Source: JBLHKW01 sp047618565 (GTDB lineage: Bacteria; Planctomycetota; UBA1135; GCA-002686595). From it: a DNA stretch of 29,518 nucleotides. Location of the stretch: contig JBLHKW010000054.1 of the NCBI GenBank assembly GCA_047618565.1, forward strand, positions 1-29,518, in the 5' to 3' direction. The notes under the pieces were generated by a model. That model saw nothing but the letters and a program-made list of their open reading frames with translations. It was not told where the DNA came from and did not search any database. A program made the position numbers and the translations under genes. Shown in pieces: positions 17,810-25,267 of the stretch (position 1 is its first letter; each line of letters opens with the position of its first letter).

Positions 17810-17830
17810 GGATGGGCGTGGCTCTGTACC
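17750..17830. repeat. REP/BIME-like palindrome, family P4 (related to P2)
   Basis: 28-base arms (17750-17777 and 17803-17830) with four mismatches: GGTACGGAGCCAGGCTCATC from the left and GGTACAGAGCCACGCCCATC from the right. The 25-base centre is GC-rich. The tip TACGGAGCCAGGCTC equals that of P2. It cuts the cytochrome gene and ends seven bases before the stop of the DUF1028 gene. Confidence 0.8.
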
Positions 17831-17837
17831 TCGCGGA

Positions 17838-19358
17838 TCAGGGAATGATCGCGAAGCCCGCCGTATCCGTGAACGTATCCGGGCTCCCGAACACGACGGT
17901 CGCGAAGTCGAATCGCCCGCCGATGAACTGTGACAGAACCGTCTCGCTCAGGTGCATCGTGGCCTCGGCCCGGCCGGTTGCGTCCAGCTGGCCGGTCGCG
18001 CCGGAAAACAGGGGCGACGATGGGTTCATCATGGTGAACCTCAGCAATCGATCCTGGTTCAAGGGCAGCGTCTGGCCGTTGAAGGGCGTGCCCGGCGACG
18101 TGCCGGATGCGCTGGCCAGCAGGATGTAGGCTCGACCGGCCTCAGCCACGCCCGCGTTGGTGACCAGGGGCACGTCGGCTCCTTCCGAGGCGGAGACGAA
18201 CTCGTATCCAGCGTGTAGACTCGTCAGGGGGTCGACCCTGATCCTCAGAGGGGGATTCAGGGTGAAGGACCCCGTCGACGTCTCGACGACCAATCGGAAC
18301 CGGCATATCCCGGGAGCCATTCCCGCGCGCAGGGTGAACGAATGCGTGCCGTCTCCGTTGTCGATGATCGACTCGACCGAAGCCGCCTGGGGCCCGCCGA
18401 TGCCGCGCACGTGTAGGGTCTGTCCACCCGTGGTGAGGTCGTTGCCATCGATGTCGCGCAGCCGCACCGTCACATCGACCGTGCTACTACCGTCCGCGAC
18501 GATGCGTGGTGCCGAAGGCGTGACCTTCGTCATGAGGTGGTCCACGCGCCCGATGCGCGCTGCGCGCCATGCGTCGTAGCGCATCTGCAGCCCGATAATC
18601 GGGTCGATGTCGCTCGCATCGCCGATGAAACGCCGATCGAGGTAGTAGTTGCCACCCGCGCAGCCCCCGGGGATCCCGCAGGCGCGATCTTCGTCTCCGA
18701 TGCGCGCGAGAACGATGAACGATGTGTACGCAGAGTGAGTGGCGTTCGCCGGCGGCGAATCGCAGGGCGTGGGAGGTCCGGGGCATGAGCAGCGCCCATC
18801 ACCGCCCCAGTAACGGGCGGTCTCCATGGCTGCCATCACGCGCTGGCCCAGGTCGCCCGTGGAGTTGAGCAAGGTCTGCTCGGACTCAAGGATCACAGTG
18901 TCGCTGGCCAACACGTTTCCCTGAATCGCGTAGCGAAGCGTACCTTGCTGTCCCGTCACCCCCCCGAGCGTCGCGCCTACGCTGCCACCGGTAAACGTCA
19001 CGGCCGGGTCCGTCAGATTGACGATGCCATACTGGCGCACGTTATGGCCCGATACCTGGGCGAGCCGATCGAGGATCTCCTGAGGAGAATCGCCATTGCC
19101 AAGGCGATTCCAGATGATCATGTTGTTCGGAGAGCTGGGAATTGCCTGAGCAGCGCCCGCGCCCTTGCCCACGACGATGATCCCAACGATCGGCTTGAGG
19201 GCAAGGTTGGCCTGGCACGTCGCACTCGCCACGCACACTTCGCCGGTTGCGCTATCGGTAACGACGATGGACCAGGTGGCCGCCGCCTGGATGGTCATCA
19301 CGGCCACGGCGCCAGCTGCCAAGACGGTTTTTCGAACACGGGCATTGAGGACGTTCAT
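17838..19358 (-). CDS. Secreted DUF1028 protein with Ig/invasin-like extension
   Basis: A 506-residue exported protein. Residues 1-27 are a signal peptide (VLAAGAVAVMTIQAAA), whose removal would expose TWSIVVTDSATGEVCVASA, the conserved start of DUF1028. That family adopts an Ntn-hydrolase-like fold, and its exact substrate is not established. Residues 28 to about 270 carry family hallmarks (GAGAAQAIP, RQYGIVNLTDP, AIQGNVLAS, ARYWGGDGRCSC). The Cys-rich stretch RCSCPGPPTPC and RACGIPGGC suggests disulfides. Residues 277-375 form an invasin/filamin-like beta-sandwich (PRIVADGSSTVDVTVRLRD), followed by another beta-rich part to the end. The extension is unusual for DUF1028 proteins, which are often near 230-300 residues. 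The start is the first ATG before the signal peptide. Confidence 0.87.
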   Translation of the reverse strand: MNVLNARVRKTVLAAGAVAVMTIQAAATWSIVVTDSATGEVCVASATCQANLALKPIVGIIVVGKGAGAAQAIPSSPNNMIIWNRLGNGDSPQEILDRLAQVSGHNVRQYGIVNLTDPAVTFTGGSVGATLGGVTGQQGTLRYAIQGNVLASDTVILESEQTLLNSTGDLGQRVMAAMETARYWGGDGRCSCPGPPTPCDSPPANATHSAYTSFIVLARIGDEDRACGIPGGCAGGNYYLDRRFIGDASDIDPIIGLQMRYDAWRAARIGRVDHLMTKVTPSAPRIVADGSSTVDVTVRLRDIDGNDLTTGGQTLHVRGIGGPQAASVESIIDNGDGTHSFTLRAGMAPGICRFRLVVETSTGSFTLNPPLRIRVDPLTSLHAGYEFVSASEGADVPLVTNAGVAEAGRAYILLASASGTSPGTPFNGQTLPLNQDRLLRFTMMNPSSPLFSGATGQLDATGRAEATMHLSETVLSQFIGGRFDFATVVFGSPDTFTDTAGFAIIP

Positions 19359-19967
19359 GGCCTCGATCGTAGCTCAATACCGCAATACCGTGCCGAACAC
19401 TTTGCCGTGCATTCCCGGCAGGCCTGTATTCCACAACCTTCCGGGTCCATCCAGCCTGGCAGCTCTCGGGATGCCCTTCCATTTCGGCGTGATCGAGTGT
19501 GGTACAAGCGCCTGAAATGCGCGACAAAGTGTCCCGCACCCTACTGCGACCTCAGCTGAGCTCGATGCGACCTGCCTCGGTTCCTCACTTAGGCGACAGC
19601 TCGGTAGGGCGATCGGTGTTGCATACCGTGAGATACCGATCCCGTCTGTGAGAAGGCTCTTTGAGTCCTTGGGTGATTTGAAATGTTGCGGCCGAGAGCG
19701 CTGGTGACAGCCCGCCCCTTCGATCGCCAGTCGGTTGCCCTGCCCGTTACCGGCACGCGTCTGTTCGCACTCTGGGCCATTGCATTGTTTGCGTTGTTTG
19801 CATGGTGGCCCGGTGCATGGGTCGGTCCGTCCGGTCTGGGCTGCTATCGCGCAAGCAGGATCACCTGTCCTGGGGCTCGGTTCGCAGTCACCAGGACCGG
19901 GCGGGTTCGCGGGGTCGGCATACCTTTTTGATCGAGTGAGTTGTTCGTCCGTGGACGTTTGGAGTTG
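19359..19967. other. Long gene-free region beside the IS110 relic; possible IS non-coding end
   Basis: Bases 19359-19560 are the upstream region of the DUF1028 gene. Bases about 19590-19967 lie downstream (minus strand) of the transposase relic and include a hairpin GATCGGT...ACCGATC near 19609-19640. IS110-family elements carry a structured non-coding end that encodes the bridge RNA guiding target choice; in the IS1111 subgroup it lies downstream of the transposase. This stretch may be such an end, decayed. Open frames here lack homology and are not called. Confidence 0.35.
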
Positions 19968-20458
19968 TCAGGCCGCGTCGGCGGTCAACTCTGCGCTATT
20001 GCGCAGGGGCTCGTACACTTCGCCCGTGCAAAGCAGCCGATGCAGCACGACGCCCAGTTTTCGAGCAACAGCAATTCGCGCTCGAGCTTTCGCTCTTCGG
20101 CCACAGTCGCCGATGATGCGCTCACGAGCCGCCTCAGGTCGGAGTCAGGTCCGCTCGGTGCGAGGATGCGAGTGGCTGCAGAGACAAGGAGTGAGCGCAT
20201 GTAGCGATCGCCACACGTCGTGATACCTGGGGCGGAATTCGTTTTACCCGATTGCCGGATCCGAGGGACGAGCCCCAAGTAGGCGCCAATCGTACGCGAC
20301 TTCTTGAAGCGTTCTGGATCGCCGATGATCGAACCGAACGCGAGTGCAATGAGCGGCCCGACTCCATGCACCCGGCGCAGCACGCCGGTCTCGCAGTATT
20401 CCTTCCTGGAGAGTTCCTCGATCTTCCCATCGTAGGATTCGATCCCCACGCAAATGAA
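19968..20458 (-). pseudogene. IS110-family transposase, C-terminal relic with frameshift
   Basis: The minus strand encodes the C-terminal (Tnp_20/DEDD-partner) domain: VLRRVHGVGPLIALAFGSII, then GDPERFKKSRTIGAYLGLVP, GDRYMRSLL and SGPDSDLRR. At about 20120-20132 a one-base loss shifts the frame; the expected continuation (ARIAVARKLGVVLHRLLCTG then EVYEPLRN) is found in the next frame and ends at the TGA at 19968-19970. The N-terminal half, including the catalytic DEDD part, is absent: upstream the frame runs directly into palindrome P1 at 20459. The element is therefore dead on two counts. IS110 elements in other bacteria are known to target REP sequences, so the contact with a palindrome is notable. 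Confidence 0.88.
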
Positions 20459-20562
20459 GGAGATACGGAGCCCGGGCAATCTCCACCACATGGCAGAGAG
20501 TTGCATTCGCTTGCTGGCCAGCTAGGGCCATGTGGTGGAGATTGCCCGGGCTCCGTATCTCC
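20459..20562. repeat. REP/BIME-like palindrome, family P1, perfect copy
   Basis: The 35-base arms (20459-20493, 20528-20562) are perfect inverted repeats beginning GGAGATACGGAGCCCGGGCA. The 34-base centre contains TTGCATTCGCTTGCTGGCCA. The arm has its own foldback GCCCGGGC. It ends five bases before the stop of the PhnD-like gene and abuts the IS110 relic on the other side. Confidence 0.95.
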
Positions 20563-20567
20563 GGAAG

Positions 20568-21410
20568 TCATTGCACCGTACATCGACGATCCCACTGAAG
20601 TGAAGCCAGAGCACGGCGCTCCTCTTCGTAGGCGCGGTCATCGATCGGGAGGCACCTCTCGAGGCCGAAGCGTGACAGACGGGTCGACATGTCGGGTCCG
20701 AGCTCGAGCAGGGCGTGGGCGATGCACTGTTTGAGAGATCGGGCCAGGCCCGAGCCCAGCACTACAGGCTGGATGGGGAAGGGCCCGAATGACTCGACGA
20801 TGCGCAGGCGTTCTCTCAGGTCGGGTCGTTCGCGCATCAGGATCGAGAGGGCTACCGAGTCGATGGCAGCACCGTCGATGCTGCCTGCGAGGGTCGATTC
20901 GATCGAGGTCAGGTGTGACCCGGTCTTCACCCAGCGTCCGAAGAAGCCCTTGTCGCGGCCGCGCGTCGCGAGTTCCTGCAGGGTCGAGAAGTAGCCCGAG
21001 AGCGAGCATTCGTCGTTGTATCCCCAGACGGCGCCGTCGAGATCACTGAAGCACTGTGCGTGGTGATCCTTGCGAACGACCACTTCGGAGAAGTACAGGG
21101 GCTCCCCCGCATGTCGCGCGTCCGCGAACACGAATCCGGCGGGGACCAGCTCGACCGAGGGGCGTTTCTGGCCCTGGAGATACAGGTAGGAAGGGGAGCA
21201 GAGGAAGCCGATGTCGGCACGGCCTTCTGCGAAGGGATCGGGATCTCCGTGCATCGGGCCCGAGGAGCGACAGTCCGCATCGAGCTGAATCTGTAGCCCC
21301 AAGGCGGCCGAGAGGTGCGCCGTCACCAACTCGAAGAATTCCCTCGGAATACCCGGAGCGAGGTAGGTCAGTGCCCGTAGTGCGGGCACTGACTCGGCGT
21401 GGGAGATCAT
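20568..21410 (-). CDS. PhnD-like phosphate/phosphonate-type substrate-binding protein
   Basis: A 280-residue protein of the PhnD-type periplasmic binding family: ALTYLAPGIPREFF, ADIGFLCSPSYLYL, LVPAGFVFADARHAGEPLYF, FSDLDGAVWGYNDECSLSGY, GSIDGAAIDSVAL. The family binds phosphonates, phosphite or phosphate for ABC import, and some members act as sensors. There is no signal peptide, so either it stays cytoplasmic or export uses another route; no permease or ATPase genes accompany it. Its ATG overlaps the TGA of the EgtB-like gene (ATGA), indicating translational coupling with that gene. That coupling suggests a ligand linked to sulfur or betaine chemistry rather than phosphonate uptake, but this is inference. 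The C-terminus (SLQWDRRCTVQ) lies beside palindrome P1. Confidence 0.85.
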   Translation of the reverse strand: MISHAESVPALRALTYLAPGIPREFFELVTAHLSAALGLQIQLDADCRSSGPMHGDPDPFAEGRADIGFLCSPSYLYLQGQKRPSVELVPAGFVFADARHAGEPLYFSEVVVRKDHHAQCFSDLDGAVWGYNDECSLSGYFSTLQELATRGRDKGFFGRWVKTGSHLTSIESTLAGSIDGAAIDSVALSILMRERPDLRERLRIVESFGPFPIQPVVLGSGLARSLKQCIAHALLELGPDMSTRLSRFGLERCLPIDDRAYEEERRALASLQWDRRCTVQ

Positions 21411-22735
21411 GAAGACTCGGACCGAGACAGTGGTGCTCTCGCCAGACGGATCCCGGAGAACTGCCAGCGTGCATCGGCCGGGAAGAAGTTGCGGTATGTG
21501 GAACGCAGGTGGCGCTTGGATGTGGCGCAAGAACCGCCGCGCAACACGTACTGGTTGCACATGAACTTGCCGTTGTACTCGCCTAGCGCCCCCCCCGGGG
21601 CGCGGTAGCCGGGGTAGGCTGCGTAGGAGCTGCTGGTCCACTCCCAGAGGTCACCGAAGAGCTGATCGAGAGTGCCGGGGCCGGAGGTTGAGGGCCGGGG
21701 ATGGAACTCGTCGCTCTCCAGGAAGTTGCCGTCAACCGGCATAGACTCGACCGCGTACTCCAGCTCCACCTCGGTAGGCAAGCGTGCGCCGGACCAGCGT
21801 GCGAAGGCGTCCGCCTCGAAGTAGCTGACATGGCCGACCGGTTCCGAGTCCCGGACGCGGTTCATACCGTGCAGGCTGAACTCCATCCAGCGACCGCCAT
21901 CACGCTTCCAGTAGAGCGGCGCTCGCCAGCCCTGTGAGCGCGCCAGGCCGATTCCCTCGGCGAGCCACAGCTCGGGGCGCTCGTATCCACCGTCCTCGAT
22001 GAATTCGATGTACTCGCCGCAGGTTACGAGGCGCGTGCCGAGTTCATAGCCGTGAAGGTACTGGCGATGTCGCGGAGTCTCGTTATCAAAGGCGAAGCCC
22101 TTGCCGTCATGGCCGACCTTGCAGAGCCCGGGCTCGAATCGAGTCCAGGAAAGCTCGGTCGAAGGCTCGTGCTTGGACATGGCCTTCTCGCGGTAGATCG
22201 GATGCAGCGGGTTCTGTGCGAGGGCGTGCTTGATGTCAGTCAGGATCAACTCCTGGTGCTGCTCTTCGTGATTCAAGCCGAGCTCGACCACAGCCAGGAG
22301 CGACTGGCTCAGGCACCCGACCTCGCGCCTCAAGAGGGTCCGCATCCGTCGGTCGACATGATCGCGGTACTCGAGTACCTCGACCACGGTCGGACGGGAG
22401 AGCAAGCCGCGACTGGGGCGTGGAAACGGGGCGCCGACAGTCTCGTAGTAAGAGTTGAACAGGGCGTCGTAGCCCGGGTGGAACGGTTTGTAGTCAGCCT
22501 CGGCTTCGGCGAGCACAAAGGTCTCGAGGAACCAGCTCGTGTGCGCCAGATGCCAGCGTGTCGGACTGGCCTCGGGCATGGACTGGATCACGCAGTCCTC
22601 GGGTTCCAGGGGTGCGCTGAGGTCGAGCGTGCGCTGACGAATCGCGTCGTAGTGGGCCAGCAAGGCCTCGGGGGTAAGGCGGCTGGCCTCGGTCGCGCGC
22701 GGCTCGTGGAGTGTCTTCGAGTGCAGGTAGGACAT
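21407..22735 (-). CDS. egtB: EgtB-type iron-dependent sulfoxide synthase (DinB + FGE domains)
   Basis: A 442-residue protein with the standard EgtB layout. An N-terminal DinB-like helical domain carries the iron-ligand histidines (TRWHLAHTSWFLET, His62/His65; LNHEEQHQELIL, His156/His160). The C-terminal FGE-sulfatase domain runs from about residue 185 to the end (ARLPTEVELEYA, GDLWEWTSSSYAAYPGY, VLRGGSCATSKRHLRSTYRN). EgtB joins N-alpha-trimethylhistidine to gamma-glutamylcysteine or cysteine with oxygen in ergothioneine synthesis; related enzymes make ovothiol or selenoneine. The methyltransferase EgtD, its usual neighbour, is not in the window. The ATG at 22735 is preferred; a GTG at 22780 would add 15 residues. 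The gene overlaps a PhnD-like gene by four bases. Confidence 0.92.
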   Translation of the reverse strand: MSYLHSKTLHEPRATEASRLTPEALLAHYDAIRQRTLDLSAPLEPEDCVIQSMPEASPTRWHLAHTSWFLETFVLAEAEADYKPFHPGYDALFNSYYETVGAPFPRPSRGLLSRPTVVEVLEYRDHVDRRMRTLLRREVGCLSQSLLAVVELGLNHEEQHQELILTDIKHALAQNPLHPIYREKAMSKHEPSTELSWTRFEPGLCKVGHDGKGFAFDNETPRHRQYLHGYELGTRLVTCGEYIEFIEDGGYERPELWLAEGIGLARSQGWRAPLYWKRDGGRWMEFSLHGMNRVRDSEPVGHVSYFEADAFARWSGARLPTEVELEYAVESMPVDGNFLESDEFHPRPSTSGPGTLDQLFGDLWEWTSSSYAAYPGYRAPGGALGEYNGKFMCNQYVLRGGSCATSKRHLRSTYRNFFPADARWQFSGIRLARAPLSRSESS

Positions 22736-22900
22736 GGATACGTGACGAAGGGGCCGCTCGAGGGGATCATGACTGATCACTCGCCACGAGCGTCAGCAGG
22801 GTGTGAGGCCCCGGTCGTCTCGGCGTCACGTTCACCCGCGACCCATGGAGGGCCGATGCCCTGTCCGGGCGGCATTTTGGCCGGATATCATATCAGGCTA

Positions 22901-23004
22901 GGAGATACGGAGCCCGGGCAATCTCCACCACATGGCCCTAGCTGGCCAGCAAGCGAATGCAACTCTCTACCATGTGGTGGAGATTGCCCGGGCTCCGTAT
23001 CTCC
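22901..23004. repeat. REP/BIME-like palindrome, family P1, perfect copy in reverse orientation
   Basis: The arms (22901-22935, 22970-23004) are identical to those of the 20459 copy. The centre is the reverse complement of that copy with one base difference, so the element sits in the opposite orientation. The two copies bracket the egtB-phnD pair. Confidence 0.95.
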
Positions 23005-23011
23005 GTATCCG

Positions 23012-23140
23012 CTTGTGCCGCACGGATCGACTGGCAAGGCGCGAGGTTCCGCGCATCGTGGGCGCCATTCGGGGGTTCTTGCAACGCAGCCAGGCGGTTC
23101 GTGAGGGGCAAGCGAGGGTTCACTGTTTTTCAACGGGCTC
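23012..23140. mobile_element. Half MITE related to the element at 17148-17304
   Basis: Read on the minus strand from 23140, it starts GAGCCCGTTGAAAAACAGTG and later has GGCTGCGTTGC and GCGCCTTGCCAGTCGATCC. The intact element has GCAGCCCGTGGTGAAA, GGCGGCGTTGC and GCGCCTTAACAGATCGAATCC at matching places. The other end is missing and palindrome P1 lies there instead. Like the full copy, it begins immediately after a TAG stop codon in a CTAG context. Confidence 0.6.
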
Positions 23141-24706
23141 CTAGTTGCCGGCCGGCCGATGGAACACCAGGTACTCACGGGTTTGCTTCTTGTGGATTTC
23201 GAAGGTGAAGGACGGGCCAGGTAGGAACTGGAGCTTGTGAAGCGCCTTCGCCATGGGCGCCGTGAGCTGGTCCGGCCGGATGATGAGCGTGCCGATCTCA
23301 TGTTTGCTGTCCACAAGGCGCAGCGTACGGGCGTTCAGGGGCACGAACGACCAGCGTATCGGGTAGTTTGCAAGGGTGTAGTCGAGCGAGATCTCGAAGG
23401 GCGATACGAACAGCCGCTCCCTGTCGATCGCGACCTGGTCGAGGCATTCGATCGTGCGGGCGCCGTAGGTCGAGCGCATGCCCTGGGCCATGGCCTCGGC
23501 GCCGCGCGCGCTCCACAGAACCGCCGGTAGGAGGAACAGCAGGTACGAGAGGCGTCCGATGCGGCCTTTGCCGGTCCGGGCGCGCGTGTGAGCGATCCAG
23601 TGCCCGAGAACCGGGGCAGCGGCCAAGGCGCAGAGCGGGTAGACGAAGAGCACGGAGCGCGTGCCGCGAAAGGCCTGCCACTCGTAGAAGAAGGTCACCA
23701 TCGCAAGCGTGACGACCAGCAAACCCACGACCCCGATCGCCAGTCGCTTCGCGGAATGCAGCAGGCCCGTCGCTGCGAGCAGGATCAACGCGAGGACCGG
23801 CTCGACCGACATCCACCGGGACGTCGCGTTCGACAGCAATACGGAGAGATTGCGCGCCGCGTACCTGGGCAACTTGACCGCGAGTTCGGCCAGGGTCGCA
23901 CTGACCGGCTCGGCGAAGGCGTCGGGGTAGTTGAAACCGCCCGTTAGCGCCATGGTGAGTGGCAGGGCGCCCTTGCCCGAGCCGATCTGCCACGCGAGCA
24001 CGGTGGCCAGGGCCATGACGGAACCCACGAGCGCGAAGAGCGCCGGACCCGCTCGCCGAACACGCCCCGACCCATCTTGGCCCATCGAGAGCCACGCCAT
24101 TGGAATCACGAGCAGGGCGCCCGTCTCTCGTATGAGGAAGGGAGGCACCAGAAGCAGTGGCACCCAGAGCGCGCGCCTGCGCGCAGGCAGGTAGCAGAAG
24201 GCGCAGAACGAGCCCACTCCAAGGGCGATGAATGGCAACTGGGGCATGGCCGTGAAGGCGAATGCGCCGTTTGCCGGTAGCAGCATGAACAGCACAGCGG
24301 CGACCCACCCAGCCATTCCGTCGAACAGCCGCCGCCCGATCAGGAAGACGCCCACCGAGGCGAGCACGAACGAAACCAGCGCCGGGACGCGCCATGTCCA
24401 CGGGTGATCGCCGAAGGCCTTGTACGCGGCTGCCAGCGCGCAGTACTGACCCGGCATGTACAGGCGCCAGCGCGGCTCATCCACGTAAGCCGGATAGATG
24501 AGGTGGCTGCGCAGTTCACCCGTGTCAGCGAACCAGCGCGCTGTCGTGATGTAACCGGCCTGATCGTTGAGGCCGATCGGTTGCCCGGCGACGTACAGAT
24601 GGTCGATGTCGTGCAGCTGCGACAGGGCCAGCAGGACCAGCGCCGCCAGCAGTGCGACTGCCATGCACTGCGCGGCCGGCGAGCGGGTGAGGGGGTAACC
24701 CTTCAT
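23141..24706 (-). CDS. GT-C fold membrane glycosyltransferase (GT39/ArnT-like)
   Basis: A 521-residue polytopic membrane protein with about ten hydrophobic helices. After the first helix (about 15-32) the periplasmic loop carries GLNDQAGYITTARWF with Asp48, the position of the catalytic aspartate in GT-C enzymes that use lipid-linked sugar donors. It is followed by the family-typical RLYMPGQYCALAAAYKAFGD. The C-terminal about 110 residues (after LLPAVLWSARGAEAMAQG) are soluble. The probable role is transfer of a sugar from an isoprenoid-phosphate carrier to a lipid or protein outside the membrane; acceptor and sugar cannot be told. The start at 24706 overlaps the stop of a small upstream frame (ATGA). 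The stop codon abuts a half MITE. Confidence 0.85.
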   Translation of the reverse strand: MKGYPLTRSPAAQCMAVALLAALVLLALSQLHDIDHLYVAGQPIGLNDQAGYITTARWFADTGELRSHLIYPAYVDEPRWRLYMPGQYCALAAAYKAFGDHPWTWRVPALVSFVLASVGVFLIGRRLFDGMAGWVAAVLFMLLPANGAFAFTAMPQLPFIALGVGSFCAFCYLPARRRALWVPLLLVPPFLIRETGALLVIPMAWLSMGQDGSGRVRRAGPALFALVGSVMALATVLAWQIGSGKGALPLTMALTGGFNYPDAFAEPVSATLAELAVKLPRYAARNLSVLLSNATSRWMSVEPVLALILLAATGLLHSAKRLAIGVVGLLVVTLAMVTFFYEWQAFRGTRSVLFVYPLCALAAAPVLGHWIAHTRARTGKGRIGRLSYLLFLLPAVLWSARGAEAMAQGMRSTYGARTIECLDQVAIDRERLFVSPFEISLDYTLANYPIRWSFVPLNARTLRLVDSKHEIGTLIIRPDQLTAPMAKALHKLQFLPGPSFTFEIHKKQTREYLVFHRPAGN

Positions 24707-24867
24707 GGAGTCCGGCTCCGTGGCATGCCTAACCTGCGATCGGTCGATGCCGGGATCGGTTCACACCCCGAAAACAGCCCGTGGCACGCTCCGCCGGGGC
24801 TGGGCGGTACCGGCTCGGATTCCTGGGCGAGGAGGAGCGGAAAGGTGGCGAGCAGAATGGGAAGCAT
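24703..24867 (-). CDS. Small secreted peptide overlapping the glycosyltransferase start
   Basis: A 54-codon frame with a hydrophobic, signal-like start (MLPILLATFPLLLAQ) and a Pro- and Cys-containing tail (SEPVPPSPGGAC). A GGGG stretch lies just before the ATG. Its TGA overlaps the ATG of the glycosyltransferase gene, which argues for a real or formerly real coupled gene. It starts 11 bases after the stop of the CHAT relic. It may be the truncated head of a larger secreted protein. No family is recognised. Confidence 0.4.
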   Translation of the reverse strand: MLPILLATFPLLLAQESEPVPPSPGGACHGLFSGCEPIPASTDRRLGMPRSRTP

Positions 24868-24877
24868 GACCCCTATC

Positions 24878-24988
24878 CTAGTTCGGATCGCCGGTGAGTA
24901 CCCATCCGGCCCAGTGAGCGGGCGGATGGCCCTCGTCGCGCAGGGTCTGCTTGGCCTGCCACAGGGCCTCGGCCTTGCCCATGGACAT
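24878..24988 (-). pseudogene. CHAT-domain protein, C-terminal relic
   Basis: About 36 residues on the minus strand (MSMGKAEALWQAKQTLRDEG, then HPPAHWAGWVLTGDPN, stop at 24878) match the invariant end of CHAT (caspase HetF associated with TPRs) peptidase-like proteins, as common in Planctomycetota. Upstream the frame loses homology after about W-D-R-G-S and meets a TAA near 25057. The catalytic His and Cys region and the TPR part are missing. The rest of the gene has been deleted, leaving only its 3' tail ahead of the small secreted frame. Confidence 0.65.
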
Positions 24989-25267
24989 CGACCCGCGGTC
25001 CCAAGCCGAAGGCGAGCACGAACCCAGCGTCAGGCATGAAGCCGGGCACCGCTGTTATCCCGCCGGACGGCTCCGGCAATCGCGGGATGCCCGGATCGAA
25101 CGGGTCCGCGGTCACTGGAATGGCAGTCGGGTTCGAGGTTCGCCGGCCCTCCTTCGTTTTCGGGGATATCCTCTCACAGCGTGCCACATACCCTGCGTAC
25201 AAGGCGCGTCCCAGCGGGCCCATTCGCCCGCGGGCATTCAACCCGTCCGATTCCGGAAGCCCCCCCA

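Larger units (their letters stand above)
22781..23140. other. Gene-free stretch made of two repeat elements
   Basis: The interval between the egtB start and the GT-C stop contains about 120 bases of egtB upstream region, the perfect P1 palindrome (22901-23004) and a half MITE (23012-23140). I see no gene. Confidence 0.7.

Noticed and set aside
19683..19931. 82-codon frame with a hydrophobic stretch
   Set aside because: No homology, ordinary start context and location in the probable non-coding end of an IS110 relic.
21407..21560. C-terminus of EgtB as a second DGR variable region
   Set aside because: The sequence RGGSCATSKRHLRSTYRNFF is the normal conserved end of EgtB proteins and its codons are not NNC-biased.
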